A stretch of 64,000 nucleotides of DNA from Natronococcus jeotgali DSM 18795 (GTDB taxonomy: Archaea > Halobacteriota > Halobacteria > Halobacteriales > Natrialbaceae), in NCBI RefSeq assembly GCF_000337695.1, contig NZ_AOIA01000126.1:24182-88181 (forward strand), read 5' to 3'. The position numbers were made by a program, and so were the translations under genes. Positions 54,347 through 63,676 of the stretch are shown here, piece after piece. How positions within the stretch are numbered: the stretch's first letter is position 1; every line of letters starts with the position of its first letter. The notes beneath the pieces were generated by a model. That model was not told the origin of the DNA, searched no databases, and was given only the letters and a program-made list of their open reading frames with translations.

Positions 54347-55405
54347 ATGTATCGGGAACACACGATCGGTGTTGTCGTTCCAGCGTACAATGAAGAAGGA
54401 TTCGTTGGAAACGTGATTGAGACAATGCCGGAGTACGTCGATCGCGTGTACGTTGTCGACGATCAGTCGACAGACGGAACCTGGGAGGAGATTACTCAAG
54501 TCGCCGAGCGAGTGAACGCGGAGACGACATCCGTTCACTACGACGAGGCTGACGTGGAAGCCGCCGCTCCGGAAATCGCAACCGATGGTGGTGTAGCGGC
54601 GTCTGGGTTCGATCAACGGATCGCTCCGATTCAGCACGAGGAAAATCGTGGCGTCGGTGGCGCGATCAAGACCGGCTACAAGCGAGCGCTCGAGGACAAG
54701 ATGGATATCACCGCCGTTATGGGCGGTGACGGCCAGATGGATCCGGATATCCTGTACAAGTTTCTGGATCCGATCGTCGATGACAAGGCCGATTACACGA
54801 AAGGGAATCGGCTGCTGTACAAGGAGTTCCGCGAGGGGATGTCGAAGTGGCGATTCTTCGGCAACTCGATCCTGACGTTCCTGACGAAGATTTCAAGCGG
54901 GTACTGGAAGACGATGGACCCGCAGAACGGGTACGCCGCGATTTCGTACTACGCGCTCGACAACGTTGGTATCAATAACATGTACGAGTACTACGGCTAC
55001 TGTAACGATCTCCTCGTTAGACTAAACGCGAAGGGAATGCGTGTTGCCGACGTCGCGATGCCAGCCGTGTACGGGAACGAGGAGTCGAGCATTAAGTACT
55101 CGACGTACATTCAACGGGTGTCGGGGATGTTGCTCCGAAATTTCCTTTGGCGGCTGAAAACGAAGTACCTGGTGCTAGACTTCCATCCATTGGCACTGTT
55201 TTACGTCTTAGGGGCAGGAACGGCTGGAATTGGGTTGCTCGGCGGACTGTGGGCGATTTATACGGGGATCGTCTACGGAGATCCCCTGTTCGTACGGGCG
55301 TCCTCGAGTATGATCCTGTTCACGATGGGTAGTATGTTCATAATGTTTGCTATGCTATTCGACATGCAAGTTAACGAGAATCAGGAGGTTCAGATCCGTG
55401 AGTAG
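54347..55405 (+). CDS. family 2 glycosyltransferase with C-terminal membrane segments (second paralogue)
   Basis: 352 residues from ATG at 54347; an ATG at 54344 is also possible, but the GGAGGTGA ribosome-binding site at 54335-54342 favours 54347. It has the same layout as the protein at 48906-50000: VGVVVPAYNEEGFVGNVI, GGDGQMDPD, YYGYCNDLLVRLN and C-terminal helices. It probably charges a polyprenyl-phosphate carrier with a sugar. The gene is more AT-rich than its paralogue. Confidence 0.88.
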   Translation: MYREHTIGVVVPAYNEEGFVGNVIETMPEYVDRVYVVDDQSTDGTWEEITQVAERVNAETTSVHYDEADVEAAAPEIATDGGVAASGFDQRIAPIQHEENRGVGGAIKTGYKRALEDKMDITAVMGGDGQMDPDILYKFLDPIVDDKADYTKGNRLLYKEFREGMSKWRFFGNSILTFLTKISSGYWKTMDPQNGYAAISYYALDNVGINNMYEYYGYCNDLLVRLNAKGMRVADVAMPAVYGNEESSIKYSTYIQRVSGMLLRNFLWRLKTKYLVLDFHPLALFYVLGAGTAGIGLLGGLWAIYTGIVYGDPLFVRASSSMILFTMGSMFIMFAMLFDMQVNENQEVQIRE

Positions 55406-56168
55406 AGACTTCACATTCGAGATTTACGAGGAACTGCTACAAGCAAGCCTGGAGGCAGGCTACGAACACCTTACTGTCCGTGAGTATATCGGGCGAAAGA
55501 AGTTACCGGAGAAGTTCATCATTCACCGTCACGACGTAGATCGGAAACCCGAAAATGCGCTGGCAATGGCCCAAATTGAGGCCAGAAACGGAATCTCGAG
55601 TACGTATTATTTCCGAACGATCGAGAAGACATTTCGGCTAGATCTCATTCCAGAGATTGAAAAGCTGGGTCACGAAATCGGATACCACTACGAGGATATG
55701 GATCGAGCAGACGGTGATGTAGATCTGGCTCACCAATCATTTGAAGCAGAACTCGCACGGATGCGGGCAATTGCAAATATCGATACAGTCTGCATGCATG
55801 GGAATCCATTGACAAGATATGACAACCGCGATATGTGGGCCAATCGATCCCCCTCCGAGTACGGACTTCTCGGTGAAGCATATATTTCGATGGATTTTGT
55901 CGATGTAACATACTTTTCCGATACTGGGCGAACTTGGGTTGATGGAGATCTCAAAGTCAAAGATCACCCAGTTGGAGAGAGCCAAAAAAATATACAGGTA
56001 GAGGATACAAATGAATTAATTCGGATTATAAATGATGGGGAAATACACCGTCTCTGCTTACTTTCTCACCCAAATCGGTGGGCAGCGACAAAATCCGAAT
56101 ATATGGCTGAACTAGCAAAAGACACAACAACGAATGTCGGAAAGACGGTACTTACACTACTACGATGA
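55398..56168 (+). CDS. polysaccharide deacetylase-like protein
   Basis: 256 residues from GTG at 55398, which overlaps the previous stop and has a GGAGG site just upstream. Possible metal and catalytic residues are in FIIHRHDVDRKPENA, HEIGYHYEDMDRAD, CMHGNPLTRYDNRDMW and LLSHPNRW. The arrangement resembles NodB-type polysaccharide deacetylases, but the classical TFDD motif is HDVD here. It may remove an acetyl group from a sugar of the surface glycan. The gene is distinctly AT-rich. Confidence 0.72.
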   Translation: MSRDFTFEIYEELLQASLEAGYEHLTVREYIGRKKLPEKFIIHRHDVDRKPENALAMAQIEARNGISSTYYFRTIEKTFRLDLIPEIEKLGHEIGYHYEDMDRADGDVDLAHQSFEAELARMRAIANIDTVCMHGNPLTRYDNRDMWANRSPSEYGLLGEAYISMDFVDVTYFSDTGRTWVDGDLKVKDHPVGESQKNIQVEDTNELIRIINDGEIHRLCLLSHPNRWAATKSEYMAELAKDTTTNVGKTVLTLLR

Positions 56169-57208
56169 GAATACTATTTGATTTATATCATCCGTCACAC
56201 GTTCATCTTTTTAAAAATTCAATTTGGAGGCTAGAGGAATTAGGACATGAAGTGTTGATCACCTCACGTGATAAAGAAGTAACTGTCAATCTTCTTGATT
56301 CTTACAACTTAGATCACATGACCTTAAGCGGAAAGCAATCAGGCAGAATTGGATTAATAACAGAAACTGGAAAAAGAATCATAAGACTTACGAATGTCGC
56401 TCGACAGTTCGATCCAGATATAGTTGCTGGACGAATAAACCCAGTCTCCGTTTACGCTGCTAAACTCTCTGGAGCGGAGGCGATTATGTTTAAAGATAGT
56501 GACTACCTCACCTCGATATCCAAGATCACTCACCCACTTGTTGATGTTATGTATATACCCTCAAACTTTGATATTAACCTAGGTGATATAGAACATCGTG
56601 TCGATGGCTTTCAGGAATTAGCGTATCTTCATCCAGACTGGTTCCAACCAGACTCACAACTGCTCAAGGAGTACGGAATTGATCCCGATGAACAGTACTT
56701 TGTTCTACGATTCGTATCAATGGACGCTCATCATGATGAGGGCCATCACGGTTTTTCTCCAACAATGAAGCGTCAGATCGTTTCAACTCTTGATCAAGAA
56801 GGAACCGTCTATATCACCAGTGAACAACAGTTAGATTCAGAATTCGAACAGTATCGTCTTCCGTTGCCGCCACATCACATTCACCATCTGCTAGCGTTCG
56901 CGAATCTCTATATTGGTGATTCACAGACGATGGCAACTGAAGCAGCTCTTCTCGGAACGCCAGCAATTCGTTCGAATTCGTTTGCTAACGGCGATGACTT
57001 GAGCAACTTTATCGAACTTGAAGAAGAATATTGCCTTTTGTATTCGTTTTCTGATGAGAAAGTTGCCTTTGACAAAATAATGGAATTGGTAGCTCAGGAC
57101 GATCTGCAGGATGAATGGGAACAACGAAGAGAACGACTCACAACAGAAAAAACCGACGTGACGAAAGATATGATAGATCTCTTTCTGAAGAAAGGAGGAA
57201 CAACATGA
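56165..57208 (+). CDS. DUF354-type glycosyltransferase
   Basis: 347 residues. The N-terminus RILFDLYHPSHVHLFKNSI and the C-terminal YIGDSQTMATEAALLGTPAI match DUF354 proteins, which have a GT-B-like fold related to UDP-GlcNAc 2-epimerases and are found in archaeal surface-sugar clusters. It overlaps the upstream gene by four bases and the ATP-grasp gene by four bases, so the three genes form a translated set. Confidence 0.82.
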   Translation: MRILFDLYHPSHVHLFKNSIWRLEELGHEVLITSRDKEVTVNLLDSYNLDHMTLSGKQSGRIGLITETGKRIIRLTNVARQFDPDIVAGRINPVSVYAAKLSGAEAIMFKDSDYLTSISKITHPLVDVMYIPSNFDINLGDIEHRVDGFQELAYLHPDWFQPDSQLLKEYGIDPDEQYFVLRFVSMDAHHDEGHHGFSPTMKRQIVSTLDQEGTVYITSEQQLDSEFEQYRLPLPPHHIHHLLAFANLYIGDSQTMATEAALLGTPAIRSNSFANGDDLSNFIELEEEYCLLYSFSDEKVAFDKIMELVAQDDLQDEWEQRRERLTTEKTDVTKDMIDLFLKKGGTT

Positions 57209-58494
57209 CTGCTATTGTTTTCAACTGTGCATACAATGGTCTCAGTATTATTCAAGAACTAGGGCGACGTGGAGTCGATGTTCATGCATTAGATAGTTTT
57301 CGGAACATCGGAACAACAAGCACATACGCAACATATCATTCATGTCCAAACCCGACAATGGATGAAGAGGGGTTTATTGAGTATCTTCTTGAGATCGCCC
57401 CTGAATTTGACGATACTCCAGTATTAATTCCGACGAATGATCATTGGGCAGCAGCTGTTGCACGGCACCGTGAGCGGTTGGAGCAGCATTATCACCCGTG
57501 TGTCGCAGATGCTCAGACAGTTGAACTGCTCCTAAATAAGGACTCGTTCGGCGAATGGGGAGTTGAACAAGGCCATCCGGTTCCAAGAAGCTGGGAAGGG
57601 AACAATATTGATGAGATTCCAGACGACGCGTTTCCGGTTGCAGCAAAACCGAGTGACGCAACCGGCGTTCCCGATATGATGTTCGATTCGAAAGTCGCCT
57701 TGTTATATAATAAGCTGTTTGGGAGCGAAAATGGGAAGGAGTTATCTAAAGCAGAAAAAAACACAATCGAGGCGCTTTCTGAAATTCGTCTCAAAGTACT
57801 TGAATCTAGATCAGAACTAAATCAGTTTGCAGCCGAATATAGTGAAGTACTTGAGCACTTTGTGGTTCAAGAGTACGTTCGCGGAATGTCCGATCAAATG
57901 TACACTGTCGGCGTGTATGCAAACGAAGGAGAAATCAAGGGGCTATTTACAGGTCGAAAAGTTCGTGGTTATCCGCCAGATGTCGGAGATTGTAAGGTTG
58001 GACAGGCAGAGTCCGTTCCTGATCACCTCATTGATACTGCTGAATCGATCTGTGCTGAATTAAATTATCACGGTATTGCAGAGTTTGAATTCAAGCGTGA
58101 TGAAAAGACAGGGGAATACTATCTCATTGAGATTAATCCTCGAAGTTGGTCCTGGATAGGAATAACTCCTGCATGTGGAGTAAGTCTGCCGTGGATGGCA
58201 TATGCAGACTTAGCGGAAATTGAGCAGATTGAATTCACTAGGAGTTCAGTAGAAGATGGGACTGTTATTTGGGCAAAAGTATTCGAAGATGTACTCAATT
58301 CTCTGTATTTCTACCGCCGATCCCATCAGGAATGGGCAACTGATCCGATATCCTGGTGGAAATCTATTAATACCGAGAGGCTAGTAATCTCCGAACTCGC
58401 CCGTGACGACCTGTTTCCAACATGCTATGCGCTCCTATTAGTAATCCGCCGATTATTTATCTCTATGAAGGAAAATGTCACGGATCATCAATAA
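57205..58494 (+). CDS. ATP-grasp ligase
   Basis: 429 residues from the ATG at 57205 with an AAGGAGG ribosome-binding site. The ATP-grasp core is visible: FPVAAKPSDATGVPDMM, VVQEYVRGMSDQMYTVGVYA, IAEFEFKRDEKTGEYYLIEI and NPRSWSW. Members join a carboxylate to an amine or similar group using ATP. In this cluster it may attach an amino acid or an acid to an amino sugar. The insertion of ~50 residues between the first two motifs is long. The product is unknown. Confidence 0.82.
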   Translation: MTAIVFNCAYNGLSIIQELGRRGVDVHALDSFRNIGTTSTYATYHSCPNPTMDEEGFIEYLLEIAPEFDDTPVLIPTNDHWAAAVARHRERLEQHYHPCVADAQTVELLLNKDSFGEWGVEQGHPVPRSWEGNNIDEIPDDAFPVAAKPSDATGVPDMMFDSKVALLYNKLFGSENGKELSKAEKNTIEALSEIRLKVLESRSELNQFAAEYSEVLEHFVVQEYVRGMSDQMYTVGVYANEGEIKGLFTGRKVRGYPPDVGDCKVGQAESVPDHLIDTAESICAELNYHGIAEFEFKRDEKTGEYYLIEINPRSWSWIGITPACGVSLPWMAYADLAEIEQIEFTRSSVEDGTVIWAKVFEDVLNSLYFYRRSHQEWATDPISWWKSINTERLVISELARDDLFPTCYALLLVIRRLFISMKENVTDHQ

Positions 58495-58611
58495 TTGGAA
58501 GGAAACAACTCTTAACAAACATTAGTAGACCGATCTAATCAAGGATATACGATTCAGGCTACAAATCGACATGATAACTGTTTTGTACGTGTTACATAGA
58601 AGTAACGGATA

Positions 58612-59709
58612 ATGAGTGAAACACCGAATGGATCCAAGATCTCAGTTGTTTCTATAGTTGGTGCGAGACCACAATTTATCAAAGCGTTTGCCGTCTCGCG
58701 AAAGCTTCGAACTAATCACGAGGAAATTCTTGTCCATACTGGTCAGCACTATGACGAAGAGCTTTCAGATGTTTTCTTCGAAGAGCTCGGAATTCCAGAA
58801 CCGGACTACAATTTAGGCATCGGGTCAGATACACATGGACAACAAACCGCTGCGATGATAAAAGAGATAGAATCAGTTATTAAGCTAGAAGATCCAGATA
58901 TCATATTAATTTATGGAGATACAAACTCAACACTTGCTGGAGCTATTACAGCCTCAAAGATTGATTCACTTGTTGCACATGTAGAGGCTGGTCTCCGAAG
59001 TTATAATAGAGAAATGCCTGAAGAAATCAATCGTATATTGACAGATCACGCCTCAGATATACTGTTTCCACCCAGTGAATCCTCTGCCAATACACTTAAG
59101 GAAGAAGGTATTTCAGAAAACGTTCATGTTGTGGGCGATGTCATGTACGACTCAATCCTTTGGGCACGGGATATTTCTAGTGAACAATCAGAGATACTTA
59201 GCCGACTGAATTTGGAAGGTAAAGAATATATTCTTTCAACCATACATCGAGCTGCCAACACCGACAATCCAGATCGACTTAACTCAATTATCAATGCTCT
59301 TTTAGACTCTCCTTCTACTGTAGTTTTACCAATTCACCCACGGACTGAAAATAAACTCCGTAGCTATGATATGTGGGAAAAAGCAAAATCAGGAATTGAA
59401 ATTATTGATCCGGTGGGTTATTTGGACTTTGTTAGATTAATTGATGAGTCTGAATGTGTTGCAACAGATTCCGGTGGGGTTCAAAAGGAAGCATTTTATT
59501 TAGATACTCCATGTATAACGATGCGTGATGAAACTGAATGGATAGAAACTGTTGAAAGTGGCTGGAACGTTCTTGTCGGTGCTGACAAAGAACGAATTCA
59601 AGAAGAACTTCGTACAAGACACCAGCCTCAAGAAAAACCGAACCCATATGGAGATGGTACTGCCGCTATAAAAATCGTTGACACTCTTGTTAGTTCGATT
59701 AATGAATGA
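58612..59709 (+). CDS. non-hydrolysing UDP-N-acetylglucosamine 2-epimerase family (WbpI or WecB type)
   Basis: 365 residues. The 2-epimerase N-terminus IVGARPQFIKAFAVSRKL, the motif HTGQHYDEELSDVFFEELG, HVEAGLRSYNREMPEEINR and DSGGVQKEAFYL are intact. The substrate region reads MRDETEWIETVESGWN, the form I associate with WbpI-type enzymes that epimerise UDP-GlcNAc(3NAc)A, rather than the ERPE form of WecB. With the four wbp-like genes it would yield UDP-ManNAc(3NAc)A. It is separated from the ATP-grasp gene by 117 bases. Confidence 0.88.
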   Translation: MSETPNGSKISVVSIVGARPQFIKAFAVSRKLRTNHEEILVHTGQHYDEELSDVFFEELGIPEPDYNLGIGSDTHGQQTAAMIKEIESVIKLEDPDIILIYGDTNSTLAGAITASKIDSLVAHVEAGLRSYNREMPEEINRILTDHASDILFPPSESSANTLKEEGISENVHVVGDVMYDSILWARDISSEQSEILSRLNLEGKEYILSTIHRAANTDNPDRLNSIINALLDSPSTVVLPIHPRTENKLRSYDMWEKAKSGIEIIDPVGYLDFVRLIDESECVATDSGGVQKEAFYLDTPCITMRDETEWIETVESGWNVLVGADKERIQEELRTRHQPQEKPNPYGDGTAAIKIVDTLVSSINE

Positions 59710-59854
59710 TGATTGGCCTAAAAAACATAGTGAAGTCTTTGTGGTGTTGGATGTATGCTACCTGCAATAGCAGAATCATCGATAGTTCAGTTTCACCAAG
59801 TTAGTCACTGGCATCTTGTATAACGCACCAAAATTTAGTGAACAAAAATAACAC

Positions 59855-61756
59855 ATGGAAGAAAATCGATATATACACTGGAACGATGAAACTTTGAGGG
59901 GTGCAGCGAGAGTTCTATACTTTTTCTTAGTATATGGTCTTCCAATTATTGGAATGATTTCTTTCACCGTTCTTTTTTATACCGGGTATGATAGCGTAGC
60001 GATCATGGGATTAGTAATGTTAATACCTTCCATTCTTTCTCCTCTTGTATTTTTAGGTTTTAGATCTTCTGATATTTCGAACGTAAATCTCAATGTCCCT
60101 CCTAAAGTTAGTCACATTACCTTCGCGCTCCTTTATTCAATGTCTATCATATACTTATATACACATAAAGTCCGACCTCTACCTTATTTCATCATTATAA
60201 CAATATTATATGTGGTTATTTTGGCGGATATCTACTATCTTCCAGATATACATACATATACAATACTTGGGAAAATAATATTTTCATTTCTAAATCTTTC
60301 TTGGGGAGTGAATTTGAAATATCCCCTATTCATTGGTGATAAAGACGTACTATCTCATTTATCAAATATGCAGTTATTTAGCACAGAGCGTTCATTGAGC
60401 GCGATAAGTGGTAATTATCAGGATTTTCCACTTTGGTATATTTTCTCAACGATGACGGCAGATATTCTCCAATGGGATATATCTGATTATTCTATTGGGT
60501 TTATTTTATCAGGTATTATTTCGTTAGCGGGGATATTTATGGGATATTCATTGGTTTTACGAATTACCGGAAACCAAAAGGTAGCAATATTAGGTGTTGT
60601 GTTCCTCACTCTACACCAGCAATTCCTGTATTACACTATGTATTCAATTCCCAGAAGTGTAACATCTATATTTTTTATATATTTGCTCTTCCTGTGTATA
60701 TTTTATAACCTTCGGTCACTGATATTATTCTCGATTATATCGTCAGCGACAATTCTCTATCATGCTGCTTCAGCCCCATTTATTATTTTAATTTTCTCAT
60801 TCATATTTGGACTCTATTATATAGCTAACAGGGATGTGGCTTTCTTCCCACTTATCGCATTTCCAATAGTAACTATGTCATACTGGCTATTTAATTCAGA
60901 GCACATTGTTACTGTTGTTTCGTCCAGCTTTCTTAGTGTTTTTACTGCTGGATCCGATTCAGGATCTTCAGGACAACTATTTCAGGAACCCTGGGTAGAA
61001 TTAATAAATTATTCTCATTTAACTGCGTATATTCTTCTAGTTCTACTTAGTGGGATAATAGTATCCAAAACTCTCAGTGATGAAAATAATGAAACAATTA
61101 CAAATATCACACATTCACAACTGCTAATAATTGCCTCTGTTCTTCTCATTCCAGTTGCTTTCCCAGGTCTATCTCGTGCTTTTTCACCAGGGAATTTTAA
61201 TCTTGGTCGGATTAGCCACTATCTACCAATAATTGTCTCCTTTAGTGCAGCTATCTCCGCTAACTTCATAATCCAAAGGATAAATAAGAAGACGATAAGG
61301 TCGCTTTTCTTAATAATATTCGTATTAGTTACATTCTTTGCAATTTCAAATGGGTTTGTTGCGGCTGATAATCCAACGATCGAGCGGACCTCCTATACCT
61401 ACTATCTGAACGAAAATGAAATTAGATCATATGATCATTATAATTCATATTCCAATAAGGAGGTTGGTGCCGATGAGATCTCCTGTAGATATATGCAAGA
61501 TCTCGAGGGCTATGTGGGATGTAATCAAATGCAATTAACAAACAATGGTAATGTGATAACTACCCAGTCAATGAATATAATAAGAACAGGTGAGGCAAAA
61601 AAGAAACCTTTACAGGTTCGATCAAACCAGGGTGATAGTTTAGTTTACACTAAATTTAATACGCAACAAAGGGACGAACAGAATGTCGTATATATGAACG
61701 GAGATGTTGAAATCTGGAGTGAATCAGTCTATAATACAAATACGACTCTTAGTTAG
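59855..61756 (+). CDS. large multi-spanning membrane protein, possible glycosyltransferase or polymerase
   Basis: 633 residues with about 13 hydrophobic segments and a soluble C-terminal ~130 residues. The extracytoplasmic loop after the fifth or sixth segment has acidic residues (LFIGDKDVLSHLSNMQLFST), a feature of GT-C-type glycosyltransferases. No named family is certain; Wzy-like polymerase is the main alternative. It is very AT-rich and is the last gene of the glycan island. Confidence 0.7.
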   Translation: MEENRYIHWNDETLRGAARVLYFFLVYGLPIIGMISFTVLFYTGYDSVAIMGLVMLIPSILSPLVFLGFRSSDISNVNLNVPPKVSHITFALLYSMSIIYLYTHKVRPLPYFIIITILYVVILADIYYLPDIHTYTILGKIIFSFLNLSWGVNLKYPLFIGDKDVLSHLSNMQLFSTERSLSAISGNYQDFPLWYIFSTMTADILQWDISDYSIGFILSGIISLAGIFMGYSLVLRITGNQKVAILGVVFLTLHQQFLYYTMYSIPRSVTSIFFIYLLFLCIFYNLRSLILFSIISSATILYHAASAPFIILIFSFIFGLYYIANRDVAFFPLIAFPIVTMSYWLFNSEHIVTVVSSSFLSVFTAGSDSGSSGQLFQEPWVELINYSHLTAYILLVLLSGIIVSKTLSDENNETITNITHSQLLIIASVLLIPVAFPGLSRAFSPGNFNLGRISHYLPIIVSFSAAISANFIIQRINKKTIRSLFLIIFVLVTFFAISNGFVAADNPTIERTSYTYYLNENEIRSYDHYNSYSNKEVGADEISCRYMQDLEGYVGCNQMQLTNNGNVITTQSMNIIRTGEAKKKPLQVRSNQGDSLVYTKFNTQQRDEQNVVYMNGDVEIWSESVYNTNTTLS

Positions 61757-61789
61757 AACTAATAGTTCTACAAGATGGGTGCAGATACA

Positions 61790-62179
61790 GGTTCCAATGG
61801 TTCTATGATACCTATCACTAGCGACTGCATCCAGTCGCTCGCTCGACGTTCCGTCGTAGAACCCACGATCGGCAAAAATACCAGCGACGTCAAACGGAAG
61901 GGCCGCGACGTGGTCGAGGAGATGCTCGACCGCGTCGCTCTTCGGTTTTGCTATATTGAGCCAGATCCGTACGGTGGAGTGAAATGAAACTCTAGTTTTG
62001 TAAATAATTATAGACGTTGAAATTACCGAAAAACATCCGGATACAGTTTGTATCCGGTTAGCGATTATCGACATCTGGCGCATTTGCTCGATAAACTCTT
62101 TCTTTTTCATTTCATCAAAGCAAACGATCAGTCGGTCTGTATCAGACGGTTCGTGGTAGTATATGGGTATGTTTCCCAT
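61790..62179 (-). pseudogene. transposase fragment (IS4-like)
   Basis: The minus-strand frame ends in a transposase-like piece: STVRIWLNIAKPKSDAVEHL, LDHVAALPFDVAGIFADRGF and YDGTSSERLDAVA. FADRGFYDG is the pattern around the second catalytic Asp of DDE transposases. The rest of the protein is missing. It sits between the glycan island and an ISH3 relic. Confidence 0.55.
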
Positions 62180-62376
62180 TCAGCAACGAACTTAGCGTAT
62201 TATCAGTACCTCACAAAGCATCCCTGCTCACTTGGGCTGAAGCCGCAGTTCCATCTTGATCGGTAGTGATTGACGGAAGTTCTGACGGAAGATCGAGCAG
62301 AGTCGTCGCCGTCGGCGGCGGTCAGCCGCCGACGCGACGGTGTTGCCACTTGCAGGGAGGCTGGCTCGGTCGGGCG

Positions 62377-63545
62377 TTAGCGGTGGAACCGATCGTCCGG
62401 TGGCCGATTTACAGGGACGGCCCGACGCACCGCGAGGGCCGTCCATGCTGTCCGGCATACCATCTTGATGAACTCCTTGAACGACCAGGACCAGAGGCGA
62501 CGCCCGCCACGGCGGGGCGTCGCCACGTACTCCCAATGCAGATACCGCCAAACGTTCTGTAACAGCAGACTCACCACGACGTACAACAGCCGGACCACCG
62601 GACTTTGCGTTGTCGTCGTTGCGATACTTTGCTCGGAGAGCCGGTACGTCGCCTCGATACCGAAGCGTTTCGCGTAGTGGTAATCGGGCGTCGCGTGGTG
62701 AGTCGATGAACGGCGCGTCAGCGGCGTAGCCGTGACGCGCCACTCCATGTTCGTCGTACCGTCCGTTTTGGTAGGTACAGTCGATATAGACGGGAAACTC
62801 GACGGTCCAGCTGTGACCGTCGAGTTTCGCCGTCAGATTATGCTGGATGACGCGGCTCCAGCCTTCCGAGAGTTCCTGCTTGATCGTCTTTCCCCAGCGG
62901 ATGATCGGCATCACGTAGGCGTGGTTATGCGCCTGAAGCAGCGTGAGACACTTGCTATCGTAGAATTCACGGTCAAGATAGACGGCCTTGACGCTGAGGT
63001 CAAGGCCGTCGAGAATCCCGAGAAACTCGGCGAGGGCGCTGCTGGCGGTGTCGCCGTCGGTGAGACGGCGCACCGCCAGCGTATAGCGCTTGTTCTGTAC
63101 ACGTGCGTAGAGAGTAGCATAGGCATGGAACGCGGTGGTTCCACGTTTCGCTTCCGAGTGATAGAGGCCGTCTGTGTCATCTTCGTCACCGTAATAGGGC
63201 CGCAGGTGGAGGTCTGCGCAGACTTCCACCTGCTCAGGAAGTACAGTGAGTACGTCCTTCTGAAGAAGCGTGTTCCCGACTTGTTCAACCGACTCGAGGT
63301 CAAATTTCTCACGGAGGTGGTACAGAACGGTGTTTTGGTGAGGAGAGTCTTTATTGTCCTCACAGAGTGTAGAGACCGAGGTCCCGTCGGCGCACGCGCC
63401 GATGAGGACCTCGTAAATGTCTTCAGCATCGATTTGATCATTATCGCTCGGATCGAGGGAAACTTCCTCGTCAATTGTGTTGACGAGGAAGTTAAGGAGC
63501 TGGTCCTCGTGGATTGACCCGTCTGCTTGTGTGGGTTCTTAGGCA
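62377..63545 (-). pseudogene. ISH3-family transposase, frameshifted twice
   Basis: The translated minus strand matches the ISH3 transposase almost end to end: IHEDQLLNFLVNTIDEEVSL, YHLREKFDLESVEQVGNTLL, LHLRPYYGDEDDTDGLYHSE and WRYLHWEYVATPRRGGRRLW. The central part is one frame. Near the N-terminus (about 63520-63530) a shift separates the GTG start (VPKN) from the rest. At about 62681-62686 an extra base (cgattaccac) shifts the C-terminal third into another frame. The copy is therefore probably inactive. Terminal repeats were not identified. Confidence 0.85.
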
Positions 63546-63676
63546 CAACTTCAGGAAGCAGACGTCTCAACTAACCAGCTTTGTGAAGCACTGATTATCC
63601 AAATGGAATTACCCATTGTTTGGCACTGTCTAGATGAGAGTTTGAGGAACGAGCAGGTGGTGGCGGGAAGTGTCCA

